Below are positions 1 to 12,026 of a stretch of DNA of 64,000 nt, in pieces. The DNA comes from Beroe forskalii. Taxonomy: Eukaryota > Ctenophora > Nuda > Beroida > Beroidae. The position numbers and the translations under genes were made by a program. The DNA lies in the NCBI GenBank assembly GCA_011033025.1, contig WFMF01000013.1:620001-684000 (forward strand), given 5' to 3'. The notes below the pieces were generated by a model that was not told the origin of the DNA, did no database searches, and saw only the letters and a list, made by a program, of their open reading frames with translations. Position 1 is the stretch's first letter. Every line of letters begins with the position of its first letter.

Positions 1-1184
1 CCCCATACTAACTTGGGCTCCCCCATACTAACTCAGGCTCCCCCTACTACCTCGGGCTCCCCACACTAACTCGGGCTACCCCATACTAACTCGAGCTATC
101 CCATACTAACTCGGGCTCCCCCATACTAACTCGGGCTCCCCCATACCATCTTGGGCTCCCCCGTTCTGTTCGGGCTCCCCCATACCAACTTGGGCTCCCC
201 GTGCTGTTCGGGCTCCCCATACCAACTTGGAGTCTCCCTTGTACTGTTCGGGCTCCCCCATACAGACTTGGGCTCCCCGTGCTGTTCGGGCTCCCTATAC
301 CATGTGGGCTCCCTGTACTATTTCAGGCTCCCCATAGCAACTTGGGCTCCCCCGTTCTGTTCGGGCTCTCCCATACCAACTTTGAGTCTACCTTGTACTG
401 TTCGGGCTCCCCCATACAGACTTGGGCTCCCCCGTGCTGTTCGGGCTCCCCTATACTAACATGGGCTCCCCCATGCGGTTCGGGCTCCCCATATCAACTC
501 TGGCTCCTCCATACAAACTTGGGCTCCCCCGTAATGTTTGGGCTCCCCCATACCAACTTGGGCTCCCCCGTGCTGTTCGGGCTCCCTTATACCAACTTGG
601 GCTCCCCCGTAATGTTTGGGCTCCCCCATACCAACTTGGGCTCCCCCGTGCTGTTCGGGCTCCCTTATACCAACTTGGGCTCCCCCGTACTGTTCGGGCT
701 CCCCCATACAGACTTGGGCTCCCCCGTGCTGTTCGGGCTCCCCTATACTAGCATGGGCTCCCCCGTGCTGTTCGGGCTCCCCCATACCAACTTGGGCTCC
801 CCCGTGCTGTTTGGGCTCCCCCATACCAACTCTGGCTCCCCCATACCAAGTCGAGCTCCCCCGTAATGTTCGGGCTCCCCCATACCCACTCAGACTCCAA
901 CACAATGTTAGTGCTGCTGCGTACAATCTTGGGCATCCACGCACTATTAATACTCCCCATGCCTATTTTGGACTTTGGGATCCCCTTCCTTTCAGCATAA
1001 GGGTTCTCTATTTGACTCAGGCTCTCCATCTACGTACGTCGGCTCCCCACACAGTTTTAAATGAAAAACATTATGAATAGTACTAAATCAATGGATTCTA
1101 TTAAATTAAAAAATTAGAATCAGGAATCCCAATGAATTAATTCTAAACAGTATTAGGAAATTTGAATAACATGATTATTGACTA

Positions 1185-2389
1185 AGGGATCGTTCACATA
1201 TTACGTAATCAGCCGAGGGGGGGAGGGGGTTTCCAAATGATTACGTTTGATTACGAGGGGGGAGGGGGGGTTTGGCCAATGATTACGCAATCAAAATATC
1301 CAAATTTTCATGAAAATTTCAAGGTTTTAAATGAAAATTTCACAAATTTTCATGAAAATTTCAAGAATTTTCATAAAAATTTCAAGAATTTTCATGAAAA
1401 TTTCAAGAATTTTCATGAAAATTTCAAGAATTTTTTATGAAAATTTAAAGGATTTCCGAATTTTTATTACCAAAAATTAACCATTTGCAGAAAAAATTGT
1501 CAAAATTTCATAATTATGATTAAAACATGATCTACTCTAACTCAATATGGTTCAGAATGTATAGTTACTTTAGTGCTGCCCATATACAGGAGGAATGTAC
1601 TCCATTCGTTGAACTCTTCCAAACCACTTCAGTGCCTCTTTGTATAAAAGGTTTGCTGCTCTGTGCTTGATCAGAGGTTCGGAGGCCTTTCTTTCCCTAG
1701 AGCTCTAGAGTTGATGCCAGAGCAGGTCTTGGCGTACATCCGCAGCTCCATTATCCAGAAATCAATCTTTTTGATGAAGGTGTAGGAAGCTGCAGTTGTC
1801 TGTAAAGTTGCCAGACTCTGATCTGGCACTTAGGGGCTAGGGCTGATCTGGATCTTGAGTTCTGTCGGCTTTGGTGGAAGATGAGAAGGACATGGATACT
1901 GAACTTTGGTTCCATCGGTTTTGAAGGAGGTTGAGGTGGGACCAAGACGTTGATTTCTGGCTCTTTAGTGGAACTGGGGGCCTCAGGTGTAGAGGTGGAG
2001 GAGGATGATCTGTTGGAGGTAAAGGAGGATGATGAGCAGATGAGGATGCGTTGGAGGAAGAGAAATAGGAGGAGGTGTTCATCTCATTGTCAGAGGAGTT
2101 GTCGTAGGCGAGATTTTTTCGTAGGAAAAATTAAAAGAAGCTTTGAATGTCATCTTCAGGTCGATGATGTTGATGATTGAATTGAAGCACACGATACTGT
2201 TCTAATTTTTTGTCAGTTAATATGGTTTTTGGTGACGTCAAAAAACTGAAGGAGGGGGGGTTGGGCCATGATTACGTAATTTTTTCCGAAAAAGAGGGGG
2301 GGTTTGGCCATGATTACGTTTGATTACGGAGGGGGGGAGGGGGGTAAAAAATGCCCAAAAATTGATTACGTAATATGTGAACGATCCCA
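1185..2389. mobile_element. Mariner-like (TA target) non-autonomous element nested in E1
   Basis: A perfect 26-bp terminal inverted repeat begins GGGATCGTTCACATATTACG at 1186 and is mirrored at 2363-2388. TA flanks both sides (1183-1184 and 2390-2391). The E3 copy of the same loop has the uninterrupted site with a single TA at 51659-51660, a natural empty site. The 1205-bp interior has G-rich subterminal repeats, a tandem block at 1303-1445 and no recognisable transposase. A stretch around 1750-2170 is open on both strands but matches nothing I know. Confidence 0.8.
1303..1445 (+). repeat. Tandem repeat, about 21-23 bp unit
   Basis: About six copies of a unit with the core TTTTCATGAAAATTTCAAG lie inside the mariner-like element. 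The open frame over it is a product of the repeat. Confidence 0.8.
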
Positions 2390-2391
2390 TA

Positions 2392-2591
2392 TTAAGAGAA
2401 CTTTGGATAATTGATAAAATCTTTGTAAGCGTCACTTCGTGCTTAGGAAAAGCCCGCCTCTGACACCCCAGAAAACCAGTAGATTAGGAAAGGGGCACGA
2501 GGGCGAGCCCTCGTTATTCAAATTTTCCAGCTCGCAATACCCTGAAAGCTCTAATTGGGACTGCTCCATGCGGGGCAATATCCTACGTATG
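2392..2591 (+). pseudogene. Transposase fragment, DDE_Tnp_4 type (E1 copy)
   Basis: Near 2538-2590 the plus strand reads TLKALIGTAPCGAISYV, the part of DDE_Tnp_4 (IS5/Harbinger-like) transposases just before the second catalytic aspartate block. The coding sequence is cut off where the foldback arm begins. E3 carries the following part of the same protein. In this stretch the E1 copy is in one frame, while E3 lacks bases that put it out of frame. Confidence 0.6.
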
Positions 2592-4926
2592 GTATTGGGG
2601 AGCCCGAACAGAACGGGGGAGCCCAAGATGGTATGGGGGAGCCCGAGTTAGTATGGGGGAGCCCGAGTTAGTATGGGGTAGCCCGAGTTAGTATGAGGGA
2701 TCGAGAGTTGGGGGAAAGTAGTATGGGGAGCCCGAGTTAGTATGGGGTAGCCCGAGTTAGTGTGGGGAGCCCAAGGTAGTAGGGGAGCCCAAGACAGTAT
2801 GGGGAGCCGAGTTTGGGGGGGGCCGAGTTAGTATGGGAAGCCCAAGTTGGTTTGGGGGAGCCCAAGTTAATAAAGGGGAGCCCGAGGTAGTATGGGGGAG
2901 CCCAAGTTGGTGTGGGGAGCCCATGTTAGTATAGGGGAGCCCAAACAGTACGGGGAGCCCAAGTTTGTATGGGGGGCCAGAGTTGGTATGGGGGAGCCCG
3001 AACAGCACGGGGGAACCCTTGTTAGTATAGGGGAGCCCGAACAGCACGGGGGAGCCCAAGTTGGTATGGGGGAGCCCGAACAGCACGGGGGAGCCCAAGT
3101 TGGTATGGGGGAGCCCGAACAGCACGGGGGAGCCAAAGTTGGTATGGGGGAGCCCGTACTGCACGGGGGAGCCCAAGTTGGTATGGGGGAGCCCGAACAG
3201 CACGGGGGAGCCCAAGTTGGTATGGGGGAGCCCAAACAGCACGGGGGAGTCTAAGTTGGTATGGGCGAGCCCGAACGGCACGGGGGAGCCCAAGTTGGTA
3301 TGGGGAGCCTGAAAAGCACGGGGGAGCCCATGTTAGTATGGGGGAGCCCGAACAGCACGGGGGAGCCCAAGTTGGTATGGGGGAGCCCGAACAGCACGGG
3401 GGAGCCCAAGTTGGTATGGGGGAGCCCAAGTTGGTATGGGGGAGCCCGAACAGCACGGGGGAGCCCAAGTTGGTATGGGGGAGCCTGATTAGAACGGGGG
3501 AGCCCAAGTTGGTATGGGGGAGCCCGAACTGCACAGGGGAGCCCGAGTTAATATGGGGGAGCCTGAGTTAGTATGTGGGAGCCCGAGGTAGTATGGGGGA
3601 GCCCGAGTTAGTGTGGGGGAGCCTGAGTTAGTATGGAGGAGTCCGAACAGAACGGGGGAGCCCAAGTTGGTATGGGGGAGCCCGAACAGCACGGGGGAGC
3701 TCAAGTTGGTATGGGGAGCCCGAAAAGCACGGGGGAGCCCATGTTAGTATGGGGAAAACAACAGCACGGGGGAGCCAAGTTGGTATGGGGAGCCCGAACA
3801 GCACGGGGAGCCCAAGTTGGTATGGGGGAGCCCGAACAGAACGGGGGAGCCCAAGTTGGTATGGGGGAGCCCGAACAGCACGGGGGAGCCCAAGTTGGTA
3901 TGGGGGAGCCCGATTAGAACGGGGGAGCCCAAGTTGGTATGGGGGAGCCCGTACTGCACGGGGGAGCCCGAGTTAATATGGGGGAGCCTGAGTTAGTATG
4001 GGGGAGCCCGAGGTAGTATGGGGAGCCCGAGTTAGTGTGGGGGAGCCTGAGTTAGTATGGAGGAGCCCGAGTTAGTATGGGGGAGCCCGAGTTAGTATGG
4101 GGAGCCCTAGTTAGTATGGGAGTATGGGGGAGCCCAAATTGGTATGGGAGCCCAAATTGGTATATGGGAGCCCAAGTTGGTGTGGGGGAGCCCGAGTTAG
4201 TATAGGGGAGCCCGAGTTGGTAGGTGGATTCCAAGTTAGTATGGGGGAGCCCGAGTTATCATAGGGGAGCCCGAGTTGGTAGGGGGAGCCCAAATAAGTG
4301 TGGGGGAGCCCAAGCTATGGCGAAGCCCAGGATTAGGTGGAGCCAAGTACGGTGAAGCCCAAGGTAAGGGTGAGCCTGGTATGGGTGATCCCATGTTTCA
4401 GGGATAGCCCAGAACATCAGTGTAGCCCAGGATAAGGTGGAGCCAGGTACGGTGAAGCCCAATGTAAGGGTGAGCCTGGTATGGGTGATGCCATGTTTGA
4501 GGGTGAGCCCAGAACATCAGTGAAGCCCGAGGTTTGGTGGAGCCTGGTATGGTGAAGCCCAAGATAAGGGTGAGTCTGGTACGGGTGAGCCCCTGTCGGG
4601 GTTATCCCAGAACATCCGTGAAGCCCGAGGATCGGGTGAGCCTGGTATGGCGAAGCCCAAGGTAAGAGCCTGGTACGGGTGAGCCCCTGTATCGGGGGTT
4701 ATCCCAAGGCATTGGTGAAGCCCGAGGTTCGGTGGAGCCTGGTATGGCGAAGCCCAAGGTAAGGGTGAGTCTGGTATGGGCGAGACCGGGTATAGAGGTG
4801 AGCCCCGGACAATCGGGGGATCCCTAGATTAGGGGAGCGGTGTATAGGGAGCTTTCATAAGAGGTTATCCCATGTGTAGGGGAAGCTTGGGTACGGTGAA
4901 CTCTGTAATTTGTGATACCTAGAATA

Positions 4927-4967
4927 GGGGGAGCCCTTGTCACCAAAACGGATACATGGGCTCCCCC
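4927..4967. other. Terminal hairpin of E1 right end
   Basis: GGGGGAGCCC (4927-4936) pairs with GGGCTCCCCC (4958-4967) across a 21-nt loop (TTGTCACCAAAACGGATACAT, split 20+1). The same hairpin occurs at the ends of E2 (left), E3 (right) and E5 (left), always followed or preceded by the end motif ACTTGCCAACCCCAT. Confidence 0.85.
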
Positions 4968-5094
4968 TACTTGCCAACCCCATACATTTGTACATTATGG
5001 GTGAATAAATTAGTGAAATGACAAAACGTAATCATCAAAACATTCCCAACTTTGTTGGGTCATGAATGGAAACTTCAGGATTTTTGCACAATAA

Positions 5095-6120
5095 CTGAGA
5101 ACAGGGCTCCAGAATACAATAAACCTGGAAATCCTCTTGATTTCATCAACAAACGCCCCTTTGCTCAGCACAGAAGATTACGATGTTACACACCCCACAC
5201 TTTTGGGAGAAGAAAGGAACTTCAGACCGTTCAGATTCGTGCTCATAGTTGCCTTCCGACCCAGCAAGGTATCTAAGGATAGACTGATTGTCCATTTAGG
5301 AAAGTATGGAACAAATTTTGGCAAGATGTTCGTTCCTTGTCCTTATGATAAGGATAGGACGTTTTTATATTTCGGATATAACAGTTACAGATCTTTAGAG
5401 GCGGCGGCCATGAATCAGGACATAAGTCCGTTAGATGTGTACCCATACGAGACCATCAAATCAGAAGACATGCCAGAAAACGATATTTTCGTTTACCCTT
5501 TCTCGGGACACGACAAGTTCTCCTATGGTACTCACATCGACTTCATATGCAGAGCACCGCTAAACTTCCAGTCAGTGTACGAATACTTCAGTGATACGTA
5601 CGGAGATGTGAACAACATAACGTCCCTCTACAACACGGACCACTATCAGAAAGTCAGGATCTCATTCCGGGACCAGTACGCCGTGTATCGGATGTTTTAC
5701 CGGCGGACCCGGTTTGGGCGGCTAACTCTGCCGCTTCCTTCCATTGACGGCTCTCAAGTGGATGCCGAGATCATAGTCCCCTGGCGAGACAGCCGACTCA
5801 GCGCTGGTATCCTGCAGGAGCGGTTAAACCGTCAAATGAAACACCAGGTTATCCTGGACCAAGTGAGAGAAGCCCCTGATTCAGCAGAGGGACTCCAGGA
5901 GTTTTGTAACGATTTCCTGGATGAAATGGGGTGTAATCCTGGGATTGTCTCTGCCTTTGTCATCCGACCTGGGTCTATTTCCCTGAAATTTGCTAATGAG
6001 TGGCATAGCGCACACGTGGCTCATCGATTGTTGAGATTAAAGGAAGAGGGCAGGCACTCGTATACTGTGAAGGTGAAACAGGATTGGTATGACTTGTTAA
6101 AGAAATATTTTCATGATTAA
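5095..6120 (+). CDS. Unrecognised protein, 3'-terminal coding exon
   Basis: The frame is open from 5095 (after a stop at 5092) to the stop at 6118-6120, about 341 codons. The first ATG in frame is near 5324; the in-frame TTG at 5137 is not a credible start. I infer a 3' splice site at CTCCAG ending at 5112 and a start in an upstream exon that is either beyond E1 or lost to it. Codon use and amino-acid composition look like a real globular protein: many aromatic and charged residues, no membrane segment. The middle (VRISFRDQYAVYRMF) and C-terminal (IVSAFVIRPG then FANEWHSAHVAHRLL) stretches look like alpha/beta repeats, but I cannot name the family. The gene sits between two foldback elements, 110 bp from E1 and 450 bp from E2. 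Confidence 0.7.
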   Translation: MRTGLQNTINLEILLISSTNAPLLSTEDYDVTHPTLLGEERNFRPFRFVLIVAFRPSKVSKDRLIVHLGKYGTNFGKMFVPCPYDKDRTFLYFGYNSYRSLEAAAMNQDISPLDVYPYETIKSEDMPENDIFVYPFSGHDKFSYGTHIDFICRAPLNFQSVYEYFSDTYGDVNNITSLYNTDHYQKVRISFRDQYAVYRMFYRRTRFGRLTLPLPSIDGSQVDAEIIVPWRDSRLSAGILQERLNRQMKHQVILDQVREAPDSAEGLQEFCNDFLDEMGCNPGIVSAFVIRPGSISLKFANEWHSAHVAHRLLRLKEEGRHSYTVKVKQDWYDLLKKYFHD

Positions 6121-6336
6121 ATCGTAGACTTTGCATTATGGAACCTTTGTTTTGGGTTTGATAGGTCATTTATGAATTGATAGGGATACAATATGTACTG
6201 TAACGTAAATGTTGTTTTTGTTGTGTAACTCTGTGAATTTATTTGATCGTCCATTTGATTTTCATGAAATCATCGTTTTTATCGTAGCGTTCAAAATTAT
6301 TGTGATGATTATTAATTACTCACTTTACAGTTTCAG

Positions 6337-6342
6337 AATAAA
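6337..6342 (+). promoter_or_regulatory. Likely poly(A) signal AATAAA
   Basis: The AATAAA hexamer lies 217 bp after the stop codon of the unrecognised gene. The rest of 6121-6573 is AT-rich and shows nothing else. Confidence 0.5.
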
Positions 6343-6589
6343 ACCGAAGTGACGTAATTTCGAAATATCCCTACAGTCTACATCTTTGTGAATAATCTAA
6401 TAAGCTAATACCGTTACAGTTTGGGGTTACCTACTGAGGGGGTACTGATAAGCTACATTTAATATTCATCTATTACGTTATCTAAGTATACAACAGTACC
6501 TACAGCAATATCATTGTACATTCAGAATTACCATCATAGTACGATGTACCAACTCAGTACTGGTTACTAATCTATGGGGTTGGCAAGTA

Positions 6590-6630
6590 GGGGGAGCCCA
6601 TGTATCCGTTTTGGTGACAAGGGCTCCCCC
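6590..6630. other. Terminal hairpin of E2 left end
   Basis: GGGGGAGCCC (6590-6599) and GGGCTCCCCC (6621-6630) form the stem. The loop is the reverse complement of the E1 loop, as expected for the opposite end. Confidence 0.85.
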
Positions 6631-8320
6631 TATTCTAGGTATCACAAATTACAGAGTTCACCGTACCCAAGCTTCCCCTACACATGGGATAACCTCTTAT
6701 GAAAGCTCCCCTATTCACCGCTCCCCTAATCTAGGGATCCCCCGATTGTCCGGGGCTCCTGGCTCTACACCCGGTCTCGCCCATACCAGACTCACCCTTA
6801 CCTTGGGCTTCGCCATACCAGGCTCCCCACCGGACCTCGGGCTTCACCAATGCCTTGGGATAACCCCGATACAGGGGCTCACCCACCAGGCTCACCCTAC
6901 CTTTGGGCTTGCCATAATAGGCTCACCTGATCCTCGGGCTTCACGGATGTTCTGGGATAACCCTGATGCAGGGGCTCACGTACCCAGACTCACCCCTTAT
7001 CTTGGGCTTCACCATACCAGGCTCCACCCCGAACCTCGGGCTTTACTGATGTTCTGGGCTCACCCTCAAACATGGCATCACCCATACCAGGCTCACCCTT
7101 ACATTGGGCTTCACCGTACCTGGCTCCACCTTATCCTGGGCTACACTGATGTTCTGGGCTATCCCTGAAACATGGGATCACCCATACCAGGCTCACCCTG
7201 CCTTGGGCTTCAATCGTACCGTACTTGGCTCCACCTAACTTGTGGCTCCACCATAACTTGGGCTCACCCCTGAAACATGGGATCGCCTATACGAGGCTCA
7301 CCCTTACCTTGGGCTTCACCCGTACTTGGCCTCCACCTTATCCTGGCTTCGCCATAGCTTGGGCTCCCCCACACTTATTTGGGCTCCCCCACCAACTCGG
7401 GCTCCCATATGATAACTCGGGCTCCCCCATACTAACTTGGGATCCACCTATCAACTCTGGGCTCTATACTAACCCTGGCCCCACACCAACTTGGGCTCCC
7501 ATATACCAATTTGGGCTCCCCCATACCAATTTGGGCTCCCCATACCCCATACCAACTAGGGCTCCCATACTAACTCGGGTCTCCCCCCATACTAACTCGG
7601 GCTCTCCATACTAACTCAGGCTCCCCCCACACTAACTCGGGCTCCCCCATACTACCTCGGGCTCCCCCACCAACTCAGGCCCCCATATTAACTCGGGCTC
7701 CCCCGTGCAGTACGGGCTCCCCATACCAACTTGGGCTCCCCGTTCTAATCGGGCTCCCCCATACCAACTTGGGCTCCCCGTACTTTCGGGCTCCCCCATA
7801 CCAACTTGGGCTCCCACTTGTTCTGGGCTCCCCCATACCAACTTGGGCTCCCCCGTGCTGTTCCGGGCTCCCCCATACCAACTTGGGCTCCCCCGTGCTG
7901 TTTGGGTTCCCCACCAACATGGGCTCCCCGGTGCTTTTCGGGCTCCCCATACCAACTTGGGCTCCCCCTGTCTGGCCTGGGCTCCCCATACCAACTTGGG
8001 CTCCCCTGTTCTGTTCTGGCCCCCATACCAACTGGGGCTCCCTGCATGCTGTTCGGGGACCCCCATACCAACTTGGGGCTCCCCGTTCTGTCTGGGCCCC
8101 CATACCAACTTGGGCTCCTCTGTGCTTTTCGGGCTCCCACACAAACTTGGGCTCCCCAAATGCTGTTTGGGCTCCCCCATACCAACAAGGGGCTCCCCTG
8201 AATGGGCCCCCCATTGTTGGGCCAACTTGGCTCCCCCCGTGGTTTGTTTGGAGGAGCCAGAGTTGATATGGGGGAGCCCGAACAGCACGGGGGAGCCCAT
8301 GTTAGTATAGGGGAGCCCTG

Positions 8321-9595
8321 ATCGATATCATTGGGAACGAAGGTCTAAATGGGGACGACAAAATCTCAAAGAATTTTATGTCATAGGTATTACTGAGTAT
8401 TTATTGAAAAAGTTCTAAAAAAAACTCACTTTCGCTCTTTTGGAAAAATTCTACACCATGCTCGATAGGTAGAGAGGTAGGTACATGTCATCCTATTTCC
8501 CCTTCCATATCTCACAACATGGCGTTATTTTTTAGAGGTTGATGCAGTGATCGTGGTAAGGCAATATGCTACATAATATGATGTAGTACTCTAATTTTCT
8601 CTCTTGTGTTCTACTTGGGACTCCCTGACGATAAGTCTAGCGTTACCCCCGCGGTATCGCGCCGTTCCCAACTTTCCATACGTAAAGCTATGATATTAAT
8701 GATTTTTGGAATCGGAGGACGTCTTTAATTAATCGAATTTGATGTTGTCCTCTGCTCACCTCGTTGTTGCGAAAAAGTGAAGGTTCAACGTAATCATCTC
8801 AACACATCTTTCTATAATAATTACGACATTTTAACCGCCGATTTATTTTGTGGGCATATTGGCGGATATCAAGCTTTGTGTATAATAATGCGATGTAGTA
8901 CTTTAATTTTTTTCAACCGCAATGAATATGTTAAATGAAAAGGCTCTGAGGGAGGATCAAAAACTTTAAAATGATTGTGATAATATTCATATACCATAAT
9001 ATTCAGATGGCGTATTATGTAATCTAATTTTATCATGATAGGTCGCAGAAGCTGTAAAGTGGGAGCTGTAAAGCCGAGCCATTGCTATATCAAAACTGAA
9101 TTTTGTTACTTTACACGTTGCCTTTTTCGCACTGCTAACTAATTGGATGTTAATAAATTTTCGATTTCAATCACATTGATTTTACGTCGCTGAGTACTTG
9201 AGTACTTCAATTAAGTAGATCCTAATCTGAATATCATCGATCGACGACATAATTTAGGTGGATATTATGCTTCATATTTTCTTTTTTTCTCAAGATATAT
9301 ATTACATGGGACCATCCAAGCCTGTTCTGTTCTAAAGAATGTTCCGTTCAAATTTTTTTAAAAATCCTGGTTTTTATTCATAAATCGCCAGATTAACTGA
9401 ATCTTAGGATAATTTGTAATTTTATATTGGTACCAGATGCTAATGTTGCTGTTTTGACGCGATTACTTTATTTATATGATGCATCTTGTACTCTCGTAAA
9501 TTCCAAAAAATTACCTAATTAATGGCAGTTAATTCAATTAGGACATCCTTTGAAATTTTTGGGGACGACCAATTAATTATGATATCGATCTGGGT
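8321..9595. other. Central loop of E2, no gene seen
   Basis: This 1.27-kb AT-rich spacer is unrelated by eye to the E1/E3 loop. Its two ends carry an inverted 12-mer, GATCGATATCAT at 8324-8335 and its complement near 9580-9591, right beside the arm arrays. There is no open frame of note. Confidence 0.7.
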
Positions 9596-11961
9596 AGGGG
9601 AGCCCAAAAAGCACGGGGGAGCCCGAGTTAGTATGGGGTAGCCCGAGTTAGTGTGGGGAGCCCGAGGTAGTAGGGGGAGCCCGAACAGCACGGGGGAGCC
9701 CAAGTTGGTATGGGGGAGCCCGAACAGCACAGAGGAGCCCAAGTTGGTATGGGGGAGCCCAAAAAGCACGGGGGAGTCCGAGTTAGTATGGGGTAGCCCG
9801 AGTTAGTGTGGGGAGCCCGAGGTAGTAGGGGGAGCCCGAACAGCACAGGGGAGCCCAAGTTTGTAAGGGGGAGCCCGAACAGAACGGGGGAGCCCAAGTT
9901 GGTATGGGGGAGCCCGAACAGCACGGGGGAGCCCAAGTTGGTATGGGGGAGCCCGAACAGCACGGGGGAGCCCAAGTTGTATGGGGAGCCCGAACAGCAC
10001 GGGGGAGCCTTCCAAGTTGGTATGGGGAGCCCGAACAGCACGGGGAGCCCAAGTTGGTATGGGGGAGCCCGAAGAACGGGGGAGCCTGTTGGTATGGGGG
10101 GGAGCCCGAACAGCACGGGGGAGCCCAAGTTGGTATGGGGAGCCCGAACAGCACGGGGAGCCCAAGTTGGTATGGGGGAGCCCGAACAGCACGGGGGAGC
10201 CCAAGTTGGTATGGGGGAGCCCGAACAGAACGGGGGAGCCCAAGTTGGTATGGGGGAACCCGAACAGAACGGGGGAGCCCAAGTTGATATGGGGGAGCCC
10301 GAACAGCACGGGGGAGCCCAATTTTTTGTGGGGAGCCCGAAAAGCACGGGGGAGCCCATGTTAGTATGGGGGAACCCGAACAGCACGGGGGAGCCCAAGT
10401 TGGTATGGGGGAGCCCGAACAGCACGGGGGAGCCCAAGTTGGTATGGGGGTCGGGGGAGCCCGAACAGAACGGGGGAGCCCAAGTTGGTATGGGGGAGCC
10501 CGAACAGAACGGGGGAGCCCAAGTTGGTATGGGGGAGCCCGATTAGAACGGGGGAGCCCAAGTTGGTATGGGGGAGCCCGTACTGCACGGGGGAGCCCAA
10601 GTTGGTATGGGGGAGCCCAAACAGCACGGGGGAGCCCAAGTTGGTATGGGGGAGCCCGATTAGAACGGGGGAGCCCAAGTTGGTATGGGGGAGCCCGAAC
10701 AGAACGGGGGAGCCCAAGTTGGTATGGGGGAGCCCGAAAAGCACGGGGGAGCCCAAGTTGGTATGGGGGAGCCCGAACAGCACGGGGGAGCCCAAGTTGG
10801 TATGGGGAGTCCGAACAGCAATGGGGAGCCCAAGTTGGCATGGGGAGCCTGATTAGAACGGGGGAGCCAAGTTGGCATGGGGAGCCTGTACTGCACGGGG
10901 AAGCCCGAGTTAATATGGGGGAGCCTGAGTTAGTATGGGGGAGCCCGAGGTAGTATGGGGGAGCCCGAGTTAGTGTGGGGGAGCCTGAGTTAGTATGGAG
11001 GAGCCCGAATTAGTATGGGGGAGCCCGAGTTAGTATGGGGAGCCCTAGTTAGTATGGGAGTATGGGGGAGCCCAAATTGGTATGGGGGAGCCCAAATTGG
11101 TATATGGGAGCCCAAGTTGGTGTGGGGGAGCCCGAGTTAGTATAGGGGAGCCCGAGTTGATAGGTGGATCCCAAGTTAGTATGGGGGAGCCCGAGTTATC
11201 ATAGGGGAGCCCGAGTTGGTAGGGGGGCCCAAATAAGTGTGGGGGAGCCCAAGCTATGGCGAAGCCCAGGATAAGGTGGAGCCAAGTACGGTGAAGCCCA
11301 AGGTGAGGGTGAGCCTCGTATGGGCGATCCCATGTTTCAGGGTGAGCCCAAGTTATGGTGGATCCTAGGATTAGGTGGAGCCAAGTACGGTGAAGCCCAA
11401 GGTAAGGGTGAGCCTGGTATGGGTGATCCCATGTTTCAGGGATAGCCCAGAACATCAGTGTAGCCCAGGATAAGGTGGAGCCAGGTACGGTGAAGCCCAA
11501 TGTAAGGGTGAGCCTGGTATGGGTGATGCCATGTTTGAGGGTGAGCCCAGAACATCAGTAAAGCCCGAGGTTCGGTGGAGCCTGGTATGGTGAAGCCCAA
11601 GATAAGGGTGAGTCTGGTACGTGTGAGCCCCTGTATCGGGGTTATCCCAGAACATCCGTGAAGCCCGAGGATCGGGTGAGCCTGGTATGGCGAAGCCCAA
11701 GGTAAGGGTGAGCCTGGTACGGGTGAGCCCCTGTATCGGGGTTATCCCAAGGCATTGGTGAAGCCCGAGGTCCGGTGGAGCCTGGTATGGCGAAGCCCAA
11801 GGTAAGGGTGAGTCTGGTATGGGCGAGACCGGGTGTGGAGGTGAGCCCCGGACAATCGGGGGATCCCTGGATTGGGGGGAGCGGTGTATAGGGGAGCTTT
11901 CATAAGAGGTTATCCCATGTGTAGGGGAAGCTTGGGTACGGTGAACTCTGTAATTTGTGAT

Positions 11962-12004
11962 CCCGGGAATAGGGGGAGCATTAATGCCTCCCCCTATTCC
12001 CGGG
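11962..12004. other. Variant terminal palindrome of E2 right end
   Basis: CCCGGGAATAGGGGGA and TCCCCCTATTCCCGGG are perfect inverted 16-mers around GCATTAATGCC, itself nearly palindromic. This replaces the usual hairpin. E3's left end starts in the middle of the same palindrome. Confidence 0.85.
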
Positions 12005-12026
12005 CTCCCATACTTGCCAACCCCAT

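Larger units (their letters stand above)
886..2591. other. Central loop of foldback element E1
   Basis: Non-array sequence between the two arms. Positions 886-1182 match 51066-51382 of E3 almost base for base, and 2392-2591 match 51661-51850, so E1 and E3 had the same loop. The arm array joins directly to transposase-derived sequence at about 2591. Confidence 0.7.
1..4983. mobile_element. Foldback element E1 (left end outside window)
   Basis: Two inverted arms face each other. The left arm (1 to about 885) is in the CCC orientation and the right arm (about 2592-4983) in the GGG orientation. Both are ladders of about 20-bp units around GGGGGAGCCC; in the interior two unit types alternate as a 39-bp dimer (one half with AAGTTGGTAT, the other with GAACAGCAC). 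Toward the outer end (4280-4920) the units become diverse but keep the same order as in the other copies. The right end is a hairpin (4927-4967) followed by CTTGCCAACCCCAT. The loop (886-2591) is shared with E3 and holds a transposase fragment and a nested mariner-like element. Long inverted arms of short tandem units are the hallmark of foldback (FB) transposons of Drosophila and other animals; assignment to that class is by structure only. Confidence 0.8.
6574..12026. mobile_element. Foldback element E2, complete
   Basis: The left arm (6574-8320, CCC orientation) and right arm (9596-12026, GGG orientation) flank a 1.27-kb loop. The element begins ATGGGGTTGGCAAG and ends CTTGCCAACCCCAT. The arms run from diverse subterminal units (such as those with GATCACCCATACCAGG) into the homogeneous 39-bp dimer array. 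No convincing target-site duplication is visible: the flanks read ...TACTAATCT and TACTTACAA.... The left hairpin is the standard one (6590-6630); the right end has a different palindrome (11962-12004). The open frames inside both arms are repeat artefacts. Confidence 0.85.

Noticed and set aside
1-900. Centromeric or subtelomeric satellite
   Set aside because: The arrays have fixed ends (hairpin plus CTTGCCAACCCCAT), inverted arms and gene-containing flanks, which fits dispersed elements better than a satellite block.
1750-2180. Overlapping open frames on both strands inside the mariner-like element
   Set aside because: Short, low-complexity (Glu/Asp or Pro/Ser rich), with no transposase motifs.
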